NCBI GenBank assembly: GCA_040235505.1
Contig: JBECKW010000322.1
Span: 1-15,487 of the forward strand
Length of the DNA: 15,487 nucleotides
From: JBECKW01 sp040235505
GTDB lineage: Bacteria > Desulfobacterota > Desulfobacteria > Desulfobacterales > JAFDDL01
Reading direction: 5' to 3'
The notes beneath the pieces were generated by a model. The model worked only from the letters and a program-made list of their open reading frames with translations, was not told the DNA's origin and did no database searches. The number at the start of each line of letters is the position of its first letter. Position 1 is the first letter of the stretch. Below, in pieces: positions 1-6,304 of this stretch. A program made the translations under genes and the position numbers.

Positions 1-2
1 AT

Positions 3-167
3 CTTATCAATGCCCAGGCAATCCATGCCGCCCTGGAGCGCAACCGTTTCAACCGGTCCGCCGCAGCCAGGGAACTCGGCATCCATAAGACCACCCTTTT
101 CCGCCGGGTGAAAAAGCTGGGGATCGATCTCCCCGAAAAGGACGGCCGGTCCGGCGGAAAAAAGTAG
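3..167 (+). CDS. C-terminal end of sigma-54-dependent regulator (Fis-type HTH), partial
   Basis: Only the last 54 codons are in the window; the gene enters from the left edge and stops at TAG 165-167. The peptide reads LINAQAIHAALERNRFNRSA, then AARELGIHKTTLFRRVKKLG, which is the classic Fis-type helix-turn-helix at the C-terminus of NtrC-family enhancer-binding proteins (ALxxxxxNRxxAAxxLGIxxxTLxRRxKKLGI). The AAA+ domain that would contact sigma-54 lies outside the window, so family membership rests on this DNA-binding tail. A good sigma-54 promoter lies 173 bp downstream in front of the next gene, so it is reasonable to infer that this protein activates the following operon. A stand-alone Fis-like protein or another HTH_8 regulator cannot be excluded. 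Confidence 0.8.
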   Translation, partial: LINAQAIHAALERNRFNRSAAARELGIHKTTLFRRVKKLGIDLPEKDGRSGGKK

Positions 168-194
168 CCGGAATCCGTTCGGACTGCTCCGGCT
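166..194 (+). terminator. Nested hairpin just after the regulator gene
   Basis: A perfect 7-bp inverted repeat (AGCCGGA / TCCGGCT) overlaps the stop codon and encloses a second small hairpin (TCCG-TT-CGGA). No T-run follows, so it may be a weak or factor-dependent terminator, or an mRNA-stabilising stem, that separates the regulator from the sigma-54 operon. Confidence 0.4.
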
Positions 195-215
195 GAATAA
201 CGGTGTAGCAATTCC

Positions 216-242
216 GCAACCATTATTCCATTATTTAGTTGC
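216..242 (+). promoter_or_regulatory. Possible upstream activator site (GCAAC-N17-GTTGC)
   Basis: A dyad GCAAC-N17-GTTGC is centred about 110 bp upstream of the -24 element of the sigma-54 promoter, a normal distance for an enhancer-binding protein. The arms are only 5 bp, so chance is a real possibility. The placement between a Fis-type regulator gene and a sigma-54 promoter is the main argument. Confidence 0.25.
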
Positions 243-339
243 TTTTGCGCCACTCTTCCATGACTTTCCCCCATACCTAACCTGGAATATATGCTATATT
301 ATCAGTATGATATATTTTTAAATTCCGGCGATACCCCCC

Positions 340-356
340 TGGCACGAAATGTGCCA
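340..356 (+). promoter_or_regulatory. Sigma-54 (-24/-12) promoter inside a perfect palindrome
   Basis: TGGCACGAAATGTGC matches the consensus TGGCACG-N4-TTGC at every fixed position except the first T of the -12 box, with the GG and GC doublets at the correct spacing. The same bases form a perfect dyad, TGGCAC-N5-GTGCCA. Transcription would start near 366, leaving a leader of about 45 nt before the ATG at 412. Upstream is AT-rich DNA (287-318) with a sequence one or two bases from the IHF consensus around 300-312, as is common between an enhancer and a sigma-54 promoter. A longer reading frame starting at 349 would begin inside this element, which argues against that start. Confidence 0.75.
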
Positions 357-411
357 TTTAAAAGAGCGGAACGGCCGGACAAATACCCCGGCCCAGGCAC
401 CGGGAGCATCT

Positions 412-1020
412 ATGAAAAAAGCGGCCTTTGCCGTATGGAACAATCGAATCGCCCCCGTCTTTGACGTGGCCCGGCATCTGCATCTGGTGGAGGCCGAATC
501 CGGACGGATAATCCGGGAGACGGAGACATCCCTCGCGGACGAGCTACCCGCCCAAAGAGCGCTTCGACTGGTGGAATGGAAAATCAACGTGCTGGTTTGC
601 GGCGCCATTTCCCGGCCGTTCCAGGAAATGCTGGCGACCTTCGGTATCCGGGTGATTTCATTTATCGCCGGGGATTTAAGTGATGTGGTGCAGATGTGGG
701 TGTCGGGCGCATCCAAGTGGAGTGAATTTTCCATGCCGGGTTGCGGAAGGCGCGGACACCGGCGAGGCACCGCGATGCCGGATTATTTTCAGGAGGGAAA
801 CATTATGCCAGGAAGAAACCGAAACGGAATGAAAGGCGGCGGCAGACGTATGGGCAACTCGGCCGGCCAAGGATCGGGACGAAGGGGCCCGGACACGGGC
901 GCAGGCCCGGCGGCCCGTTGCATTTGCCCCCAATGCGGAGAAACCCGGCCGCATCAGCGGGGCGCCCCCTGCTACGAACAGACCTGTCCGAAGTGTGGGA
1001 GCCAAATGATTCGGGGGTAA
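412..1020 (+). CDS. NifX/ORP-like Fe-Mo cofactor-binding domain protein fused to a zinc ribbon
   Basis: The protein has 202 residues. Residues 1-110 have the dinitrogenase iron-molybdenum cofactor (NifX/NifB-C/orange protein) fold signature: a MKKAAFAVWNNRIAPVFDVA start, a CGAISRP turn (63-69), GIRVISFIAGD (78-88) and an SMPGCG tail. Members bind or carry metal clusters. Residues 111-165 are Gly/Arg-rich linker. Residues 170-195 form a six-cysteine zinc ribbon or rubredoxin-like knot (C170, C172, C175, C187, C192, C195). The ATG at 412 is chosen over an in-frame ATG at 349 because GGGAG precedes it and 349 lies within the sigma-54 promoter. In relatives known to me the NifX-like protein and the zinc-ribbon protein are usually separate; here no stop separates them and a second start is embedded (M132, ATG 805). 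Family assignment is firm; the exact metal or cofactor is unknown. Confidence 0.85.
   Translation: MKKAAFAVWNNRIAPVFDVARHLHLVEAESGRIIRETETSLADELPAQRALRLVEWKINVLVCGAISRPFQEMLATFGIRVISFIAGDLSDVVQMWVSGASKWSEFSMPGCGRRGHRRGTAMPDYFQEGNIMPGRNRNGMKGGGRRMGNSAGQGSGRRGPDTGAGPAARCICPQCGETRPHQRGAPCYEQTCPKCGSQMIRG
791..807 (+). promoter_or_regulatory. Internal ribosome binding site and ATG for a 71-residue zinc-ribbon protein
   Basis: AGGAGG at 791-796 stands 8 nt before an ATG at 805, in frame inside the NifX-like gene. It is the strongest Shine-Dalgarno sequence in the operon, stronger than that of the parent gene. Initiation here would give a 71-residue protein starting MPGRNRNG and holding only the Gly-rich leader and the six-Cys zinc ribbon. 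MPGxxxxG is also how DUF5320-type small proteins such as the next gene begin, which supports a separate start. Confidence 0.6.
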
Positions 1021-1039
1021 AAAGAAAGGAGACACTACC

Positions 1040-1417
1040 ATGCCAAGAGGAAACCATACAGGACCTATGGGAATGGGATCGATGACTGGCCGCGGTGCGG
1101 GGTATTGCGCCGGCTACGGAATGCCGGGATATGCAAATGATACGACAGGACGCGGCTTTGGCGGCGGCTTCGGGAGAGGCCGAGGTCCCGGCTTTTTCGG
1201 CCGCGGATGGCGAAGTGGGCCTTATTACGCCGACCGCCTGCAGGGAATGCACCTTGGCGGCTACGGTGCACCTTACGCCTACCCGCCGCCCTATCAGGCC
1301 ACCGACCCGGAAATGGAAAGACAGGCGCTCAACAACCAGGCCAAAGCCCTGCAATCGGAACTGGACGCCATCAAAAAGCGTTTGAGCGAAATGGAAACCA
1401 AAACCACAGAAGAGTAA
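1040..1417 (+). CDS. DUF5320-family Gly/Met-rich small protein
   Basis: The protein has 125 residues. It opens with MPRGNHTGPMGMGSMTGRGA followed by GYCAGYGMPGY, the hallmark of DUF5320 proteins, then a Gly/Arg/Phe-rich stretch (38-75), a Tyr/Pro-rich stretch (75-87) and a heptad-like helix (90-118) that probably forms a coiled coil. There is no signal peptide. A good ribosome site (AAAGGAG, about 8 nt before the ATG) sets the start. It lies 19 bp after the NifX-zinc ribbon gene, so it is probably cotranscribed. DUF5320 genes are found in anaerobes beside NifX-like and Mrp-type ATPase genes; no biochemical role is established. The Met/Cys/His-rich head would suit metal binding, which is inference. 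Confidence 0.8.
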   Translation: MPRGNHTGPMGMGSMTGRGAGYCAGYGMPGYANDTTGRGFGGGFGRGRGPGFFGRGWRSGPYYADRLQGMHLGGYGAPYAYPPPYQATDPEMERQALNNQAKALQSELDAIKKRLSEMETKTTEE

Positions 1418-1454
1418 TCACTGGAGACCGACCATGAAGGATTTTTTTTAATGC

Positions 1455-1466
1455 CCCCTTGAGGGG
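1455..1466 (+). repeat. Small hairpin CCCCT-TG-AGGGG
   Basis: A 5-bp GC-rich stem with a 2-nt loop lies 38 bp after the DUF5320 gene and just ahead of the larger inverted repeat. A T-run comes before it rather than after, so it does not look like a + strand intrinsic terminator. Confidence 0.3.
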
Positions 1467-1469
1467 TAA

Positions 1470-1534
1470 ACGAAGAGCACAAAGAAATGATTTTTTATAG
1501 CTATCTCTTTGTGCTCTTCGTGTCCTTCGCGGTG
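1470..1534. repeat. 16-bp perfect inverted repeat plus 9-bp periodic tail
   Basis: ACGAAGAGCACAAAGA (1470-1485) is perfectly complementary to TCTTTGTGCTCTTCGT (1506-1521) across a 20-nt AT-rich loop. The right arm runs into a 9-bp periodic sequence (GTGCTCTTC, GTGTCCTTC, GCGGTG). Sequences of the form CTTCGTGCTCTTCGTGTCC recur between genes in many unrelated bacterial genomes, so this is probably a dispersed extragenic repeat. Its place between DUF5320 and mrp could make it an attenuator or an mRNA-processing stem. Confidence 0.65.
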
Positions 1535-1578
1535 ATAATAATGTCTTGTCAGTAAAGTAAAAAGATAGGTGAACAACG

Positions 1579-2490
1579 ATGGGATCAACAAAACAGTCTA
1601 CCTGTGATACCTGCGGGGATAAAACCTGCTCCGCATCGAAACGTAAAACGGATGAAAGTGAGCAGGATTTCAGGGATCGGCAGCAGCTTCAGTCTCGACT
1701 CTGCCGCATCCGGCACAAAATCGTCGTCTTGTCCGGCAAGGGGGGCGTGGGCAAAAGCACGGTAGCGGTCAATCTCGCCACAGCCCTGATGCTCTCTGGA
1801 AAACGGGTGGGGCTTTTGGATATCGATATCCATGGTCCGAGCATTCCCACCATGCTGGGACTCGATCATGAAATGACCCAGGGAAGCCACGAAGGCTTGC
1901 TTCCCCTCGAACTTGATCGTATGAAGGTCATGTCCATCGGGTTTCTGCTTCAAAACCCAGACGATGCCGTCATCTGGCGCGGGCCCATGAAATATAACGT
2001 GATCCGGCAGTTTCTCAAGGACGTGGTATGGGGGGACCTGGACTATCTTGTGGTCGATTCCCCGCCGGGAACCGGGGACGAACCGCTCTCGGTCATTCAA
2101 CTGATGGGCAATGTGGACGGCGCCGTGATCGTGACAACGCCTCAGAAGGTGGCCGAAGTGGACGTTCGAAAGTCCGTCACCTTCTGCCGGACCCTCCATG
2201 TTCCGGTGCTCGGCGTGATTGAGAATATGAGCGGATTTATCTGCCCGAAATGCGGCGAGCTGACGCAAATTCTTCGTTCCGGCGGCGGCAGACGGCTTTC
2301 GGAACACATGGGCGTTCCCTTTCTGGGGTCGATTCCCATCGACCCACAGATTGCGGAGGCCTGCGATAACGGCCGGGCGTTCATCCATCAGTATAAGACA
2401 AGTGCAACGGCGGAGATCATCCGGGATCTTATCAGACCGCTGCTGTCACTGGATGAGGGAAAGGGTATAGGCATAGGGCAGATAGCATAG
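1579..2490 (+). CDS. Mrp/NBP35/ApbC-family P-loop ATPase, Fe-S cluster carrier
   Basis: The protein has 303 residues, normal for bacterial Mrp/ApbC. It has a deviant Walker A, GKGGVGKST (53-61), the switch region DIDIHGPSIP (81-90), RGPM (134-137), Walker B LVVDSPPGTGDE (157-168) and the C-terminal CPKC (C222, C225) that bridges an Fe-S cluster in the Mrp homodimer. The N-terminus has a further three-cysteine motif (C9, C12, C17), as in NBP35-like variants. The family builds or transfers 4Fe-4S clusters in the cytosol. AGGTG precedes the ATG by about 8 nt. The last eleven residues (EGKGIGIGQIA) are mostly encoded by a heptanucleotide repeat and are probably an add-on. Beside NifX-like and DUF5320 genes it most likely matures or loads a metallocofactor protein from the same operon. 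Confidence 0.93.
   Translation: MGSTKQSTCDTCGDKTCSASKRKTDESEQDFRDRQQLQSRLCRIRHKIVVLSGKGGVGKSTVAVNLATALMLSGKRVGLLDIDIHGPSIPTMLGLDHEMTQGSHEGLLPLELDRMKVMSIGFLLQNPDDAVIWRGPMKYNVIRQFLKDVVWGDLDYLVVDSPPGTGDEPLSVIQLMGNVDGAVIVTTPQKVAEVDVRKSVTFCRTLHVPVLGVIENMSGFICPKCGELTQILRSGGGRRLSEHMGVPFLGSIPIDPQIAEACDNGRAFIHQYKTSATAEIIRDLIRPLLSLDEGKGIGIGQIA
2463..2490 (+). repeat. Degenerate 7-bp tandem repeat at the mrp 3' end
   Basis: Four units (GGGTATA, GGCATAG, GGCAGAT, AGCATAG) run in register and the last supplies the stop codon TAG. The reverse complements of two of them closely resemble the CCCTATG/CCCTCTG units at 6284-6304. Confidence 0.6.
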
Positions 2491-2506
2491 GAAAGGAACA
2501 ACTCTC

Positions 2507-4588
2507 GTGACAAACAAAACGAATTATCCCAAGCTGATGGAGGCGGGCCGTATCGGTTCCGTTCGAATCAAAAACCGATTGATCCGGGCCGGATCGAACC
2601 AGGGCTTTCCGCCCGAGTATGATGACGGATATCTGCAGTCGTATTATACGGATTTCTATGAAGGCATGGCCAAGGGCGGCGTGGGGATGGTAACCATCGG
2701 GGCTTCCCCCCTTGGGGTGCCTCCCGGAAGAGGTTACCGGCTCGATGACGATAAATACATCCAAGGCCTCAAAACCTTTACCGACCGGATGCATTCCCAC
2801 GAATGCGCGGTGTTCCTGCAAACATTTCATCTCGGTCCCTGGCTCCCGGGCGAACTATCCGGAGCCGCCTCCACCATTCCGGAAGCGGAGATGCCCACCA
2901 CCATGCAAACCCTTCCCAATGCCCATTCCCTTACGGTGGAAGAGATTAAAGGCATCGTAAGGGAGACTGGGAACCGGATCGAGCGGGCCTACAAGGCGGG
3001 CTTCGACGGGGTGGAGATAAATGCCGGCTGCACCCACCTGTACACGCACTTTCTGTCCCGCCTGTGGAACCGGCGGGAAGATGAATACGGCTATGCCACC
3101 ATGGAAAACAGGTCCCGGATCGTTGTCGAAATCATCCAGGAAATCCGAAAACGTACGAGCAAGGATTTTGCCATTGTGGTGCTGTTTAACGCGATCGAAC
3201 CAGGGTTGAAAGACGGCATCACCCCAGAGGAAGGAATCGGCTTTGCGAAAATCTTCGAGGCGGCCGGTGCCGATGCCCTGATCCCCCGGGTAGAATTCTA
3301 CAATCATCATGACTACGATAATAAAAACGAGCCCACCCACTTTCCGGATGTGGTGCTGTATCCCGAGACTTCGGACGCAGCTAAGGAAAGCGGCATCGAT
3401 ACCAGCCGGTATGGCGCTTGCGGGTGGGTTCCGCTCCAGAAAGCGGTCAGGAAAGCAGTGAACATCCCTGTAATTGCTGTAGGCCGGATGGATGCGGACT
3501 GCGCGGAAGAACTCCTTGAAAACGGGGAAATCGATTTCATCAGCATGACCCGGAACCTCATTGCGGATCACGGTTATCCCAAAAAGGTCTTCGAAGGAAG
3601 ATTGGACGATATCGCTCCGTGCACCGGCTGCATGACCTGTTTCGACCTCGGAGAACAGGGGCTTCCGGTCACTTGCCGCATCAACCCCGCTGCGTTCAAG
3701 GAGGCGGCCTACGAGATCAAGGCGACAAAGCATCCGAAAAGGGTCGTGGTGGTTGGAGGCGGGGCCGCCGGGATGGAGGCCGCCCGGGTCGCCGCCCTGC
3801 GGGGGCATCATGTGACGCTGATGGAAAAGGAAAAAATCCTCGGCGGCGCCATGAATCCCTATTCGGTCATCATGGGAGAGTGCAAGGAAGATATCCAGAG
3901 CATGGTTTCCTATTTTCGAACCCAGATCACCAAACTCGGCGTGGACATCCGGCTCGGCACCGAAGCCACCCGGGGAAACGTCGCAGCCCGCACCCCCGAT
4001 GTGGTCATCACGGCAGTGGGCGGCCGACAGAGCATTCCGGATATCCCGGGTGTCCGGAACGGCAACGTGCTCACCGGCAGCAAATTCTATGGCCGCCTCA
4101 AGGACTACCTGGTGGACAATGGCGGCCGGCTGATGGCGGATCTGGATCCGGCCTATGTTCCCGTGGGCAAGTCGGTGGCGGTTATCGGTGGTGATTTCCA
4201 GGGCACCCAGACGGCCGAATTTCTGGTAAAACGAGGTGTCAAGGTCACCATCGTGGAACCCGGGCCCGATATCGCCGCGAATGTTCCCAAGAATCTGGTG
4301 CGGCCCCAGGTGCTGGACTGGCTATATCGGCATAACGTCGCCCAGTTCACCGATGCGACCATCGAAGAGATCACCGATTCGGGCGTCGTCATCACCGGGA
4401 GAGATGGCAAAAGACAGGCCATTGCGGCGGACACCGTCATCATTACCCTCCCCTTTGAACCGGACGAAACGCTTTTCAACACGTTGAAGGATGTTGCGCC
4501 GGAAGTCTACAATATCGGCGACAGTGCCGCCCCCGGCAAGGTAGAAAACGCGGTGGCGGACGGGGCGCGCATCGGACGGGAGATATAA
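2507..4588 (+). CDS. Old-Yellow-Enzyme-type NADH:flavin oxidoreductase with 4Fe-4S and FAD/NAD(P) domains
   Basis: The protein has 693 residues, starting at GTG 2507 with AAAGGA upstream, 16 bp after mrp. Layout: FMN TIM barrel (about 5-365), cluster motif C372-x2-C375-x2-C378-x11-C390, then two nucleotide-binding folds (VVVVGGGAAGMEAA at 413-426; VAVIGGDFQGTQTAEF at 557-572). This is the build of 2,4-dienoyl-CoA reductase (FadH), BaiCD-type enal reductases and trimethylamine dehydrogenase. The Cys spacing (x2, x2, x11) is nearer to trimethylamine dehydrogenase than to FadH, which has x3 between the second and third Cys. The stretch INAGCTHLYTHFLSRLWNRR (171-190) aligns with the usual GYLxxxFLSPxxNxR segment, but His177 sits where FadH has its catalytic Tyr. 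The substrate cannot be named; a reductase or dehydrogenase of a small organic or amine substrate is likely. Cytosolic, no signal peptide. Confidence 0.9.
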   Translation: MTNKTNYPKLMEAGRIGSVRIKNRLIRAGSNQGFPPEYDDGYLQSYYTDFYEGMAKGGVGMVTIGASPLGVPPGRGYRLDDDKYIQGLKTFTDRMHSHECAVFLQTFHLGPWLPGELSGAASTIPEAEMPTTMQTLPNAHSLTVEEIKGIVRETGNRIERAYKAGFDGVEINAGCTHLYTHFLSRLWNRREDEYGYATMENRSRIVVEIIQEIRKRTSKDFAIVVLFNAIEPGLKDGITPEEGIGFAKIFEAAGADALIPRVEFYNHHDYDNKNEPTHFPDVVLYPETSDAAKESGIDTSRYGACGWVPLQKAVRKAVNIPVIAVGRMDADCAEELLENGEIDFISMTRNLIADHGYPKKVFEGRLDDIAPCTGCMTCFDLGEQGLPVTCRINPAAFKEAAYEIKATKHPKRVVVVGGGAAGMEAARVAALRGHHVTLMEKEKILGGAMNPYSVIMGECKEDIQSMVSYFRTQITKLGVDIRLGTEATRGNVAARTPDVVITAVGGRQSIPDIPGVRNGNVLTGSKFYGRLKDYLVDNGGRLMADLDPAYVPVGKSVAVIGGDFQGTQTAEFLVKRGVKVTIVEPGPDIAANVPKNLVRPQVLDWLYRHNVAQFTDATIEEITDSGVVITGRDGKRQAIAADTVIITLPFEPDETLFNTLKDVAPEVYNIGDSAAPGKVENAVADGARIGREI

Positions 4589-4593
4589 AAAGA

Positions 4594-5493
4594 ATGAGGC
4601 TGGAGGCCGGAGGTCAGAGGTCAGAGGTCAGGAGTCAGAGGTCGACTGGGAAAATCACGATTCTGGTGGACAATAGCGCCGGGGAGGGGCTTTCGGCGGA
4701 ACACGGCCTGGCAATGTGGATCGAAGCGGACGGAAAGCAAATCCTGTTCGACACGGGTCAGGGAAAAAGTCTGGAGCCAAATGCACGGGCGTTGGGCGTT
4801 GACCTGGGCGGGACCGACCTGCTGGTCCTGAGCCACGGCCATTTCGATCACACCGGCGCCATCGCCCAAGTCCTCCGCCGGGCGCCCAAAGCGGATATCT
4901 ACTGCCATTCCGGGGTGGTGCGCCCCCGCTACGCCATTCGAAACGGGGCATCGACACCGATCCATATGCCGCGGGAATCCATGACGGCTATCGACAGGTT
5001 GCCTTTAAAGCAGCTTCACTGGGTCCATGAACCGGTGCCGTTATCCGCAGACATCGGTATCACCGGACCCGTTCCGCGCAAAACCACATACGAGGATACG
5101 GGCGGGCCGTTCTACCTCGATTTCGATGGAAAGCGTCCCGACCCGATCGCGGATGACCTGGCCGTTTGGATCCGGACGGATCAGGGGCTGGTGGTTTGTG
5201 CCGGTTGCTCCCATTCAGGCGTGGTGAATACCCTGGACTATGCCCTTTCCCTGAGCGGAGAATCGAAAATCCGGGCCGTTATCGGTGGATTTCATCTGAT
5301 CGATGCAAGCCGAGATCGCATGGACCGGACCATTGCAGCACTGCGGCGACTGGAGCCGGCGCTTGTGGTCCCCTGCCACTGCACGGGCGGATCCGCCCTC
5401 GAAATGCTCCACCAGGCTCTCGGAGAAATCGTGGTGGCCGGAGCTTCCGGCATGACATTTCAGTTTCAAAGAACGAACCATGAAAATACTTGA
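4594..5493 (+). CDS. Metallo-beta-lactamase-fold hydrolase (COG1237-like)
   Basis: The protein has 299 residues. Metal ligands are clear: SHGHFDHTG (H81, H83, D85, H86), H207 in CSHSG, H234 in GGFH and H262 in PCHCTG. The order and the LVDNSAGEG opening fit the subgroup often annotated as 7,8-dihydropterin-6-methyl ribofuranosylaminobenzene 5'-phosphate synthase (COG1237); that substrate should not be assumed here. The family core begins near residue 20 (KITILVDNS). Residues 2-17 are encoded by a heptanucleotide repeat (4595-4643) that begins inside the start codon. No better start lies downstream of the repeat, so ATG 4594, 5 bp after the flavoprotein stop, is kept; GGGAG stands 10 nt upstream. 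The gene overlaps the next by 14 bp, showing tight operon packing. Confidence 0.85.
   Translation: MRLEAGGQRSEVRSQRSTGKITILVDNSAGEGLSAEHGLAMWIEADGKQILFDTGQGKSLEPNARALGVDLGGTDLLVLSHGHFDHTGAIAQVLRRAPKADIYCHSGVVRPRYAIRNGASTPIHMPRESMTAIDRLPLKQLHWVHEPVPLSADIGITGPVPRKTTYEDTGGPFYLDFDGKRPDPIADDLAVWIRTDQGLVVCAGCSHSGVVNTLDYALSLSGESKIRAVIGGFHLIDASRDRMDRTIAALRRLEPALVVPCHCTGGSALEMLHQALGEIVVAGASGMTFQFQRTNHENT
4595..4643 (+). repeat. Seven-unit heptanucleotide tandem repeat (consensus AGAGGTC) at the 5' end of the MBL gene
   Basis: The units read TGAGGCT, GGAGGCC, GGAGGTC, AGAGGTC, AGAGGTC, AGGAGTC, AGAGGTC with no gap between them. The array starts at the second base of the start codon and codes for residues 2-17 (RLEAGGQRSEVRSQRS). 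Because 7 is not a multiple of 3, gain or loss of a unit would shift the reading frame. Confidence 0.85.
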
Positions 5494-6205
5494 CGAAATC
5501 ATTTCAACGCTCGACCTGGACGCCACGGTAAAAGACATCCGGCAGGGAGTATTTCACACCGGCGTGCTAACTCGCCACTGCGGTCTTTCCGCCACCCTGA
5601 CGAAGGATGCGTTGAAGCAGGAAGGCCCGCTGGTAAAACAACCGGGGGCCCTCATGGACCAAACCCCGGAAGAACTCGTTCGAATGGCCTACTCGGGAAG
5701 CATTCTCGAAGCCGCCATCGGGATGGCGGTAATCAATTCTCTTCTCGACGTTGACCTGGATCGTTGTGTCGAGCTCAACGCTGCGGAGATCATACTTGAA
5801 AAAGGGAGAGGGAAAAACGTCGCCATCGTCGGCCATTTCCCCTTTCTGGCCAGAGTCCGGGAACACGCTAAAAACCTTTGGGTGATCGAGAAAAATCCCC
5901 GGAACGGAGATTTCGCAGAGGCGGATGCGGATCAATGGATCCCCCAAGCCGACGTGGTAGCCATCACCGGGACCTCCCTCACCAATCATACCCTGGAGCA
6001 TCTCCTCACTCTCTGCGGTCCCATGGCCTATGTCATCATGCTGGGAGACTCCGTCCCCCTCTCCCCGGTCCTGTTCGACTACCATGTCGATGCCCTGTCA
6101 GGAACCCGTGTGGCAGACCCGGAAACCGCCCTTCGATGTGTCAGCCAGGGGGCCAACTTCAGACAAATCAAAGGCGTAAAGCGCCTGACGATGTTCAAAG
6201 ATTAG
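5480..6205 (+). CDS. DUF4213/DUF364 putative heavy-metal chelation protein
   Basis: The protein has 241 residues. The N-terminal part (1-100) matches the DUF4213 enolase-N-like domain (SGSILEAAIGMAVINSLL at 72-89) and the rest matches DUF364 (KNVAIVGHFPF at 112-122; VVAITGTSLTNHTLEHLL at 159-176; VIMLGDSVPLSP at 185-196). Pfam describes DUF364 as a putative heavy-metal chelation domain on structural grounds; no enzymatic reaction is established. The ATG overlaps the MBL gene by 14 bp and has only a poor ribosome site, so translational coupling is likely. As the last gene of the block, after NifX-like, Mrp and MBL genes, it fits a metal or cofactor handling theme. No signal peptide or membrane segment is present. 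Confidence 0.88.
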   Translation: MKILDEIISTLDLDATVKDIRQGVFHTGVLTRHCGLSATLTKDALKQEGPLVKQPGALMDQTPEELVRMAYSGSILEAAIGMAVINSLLDVDLDRCVELNAAEIILEKGRGKNVAIVGHFPFLARVREHAKNLWVIEKNPRNGDFAEADADQWIPQADVVAITGTSLTNHTLEHLLTLCGPMAYVIMLGDSVPLSPVLFDYHVDALSGTRVADPETALRCVSQGANFRQIKGVKRLTMFKD

Positions 6206-6304
6206 GTTTATCCGCCCGCTTCTCCATGCCTTTGCTGTTTCCGCTCTTCCGCTCTTCCCATCCTCCGCTCTTCCTGCTTTCCCCCCTCTGCCCTATGCCC
6301 TCTG
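6206..6304. repeat. Pyrimidine-rich low-complexity spacer with short repeats
   Basis: The spacer between two convergent genes contains three copies of CCGCTCTTCC (6241-6250, 6249-6258, 6265-6274) and then three 7-bp units CCCTCTG, CCCTATG, CCCTCTG (6284-6304). The last units run into the 3' end of the MFS gene and supply its stop codon (6293-6295 on the - strand). No clear rho-independent terminator was seen for either gene. Confidence 0.7.

Noticed and set aside
349..411. N-terminal extension of the NifX-like gene from ATG 349
   Set aside because: It begins inside the sigma-54 promoter, has no ribosome site and does not resemble the family; ATG 412 with GGGAG fits.
1470..1534. CRISPR-like or riboswitch-like element
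   Set aside because: A single inverted repeat with a 9-bp periodic arm; no repeat-spacer array and no recognisable aptamer pattern.
1585..2388. 267-codon open frame antisense to mrp
   Set aside because: Shadow of a strongly conserved Mrp coding frame, with no family features of its own.
2855..3811. 318-codon open frame antisense to the flavoprotein
   Set aside because: Lies wholly within the TIM-barrel coding region; the composition is that of a reverse-complement shadow.
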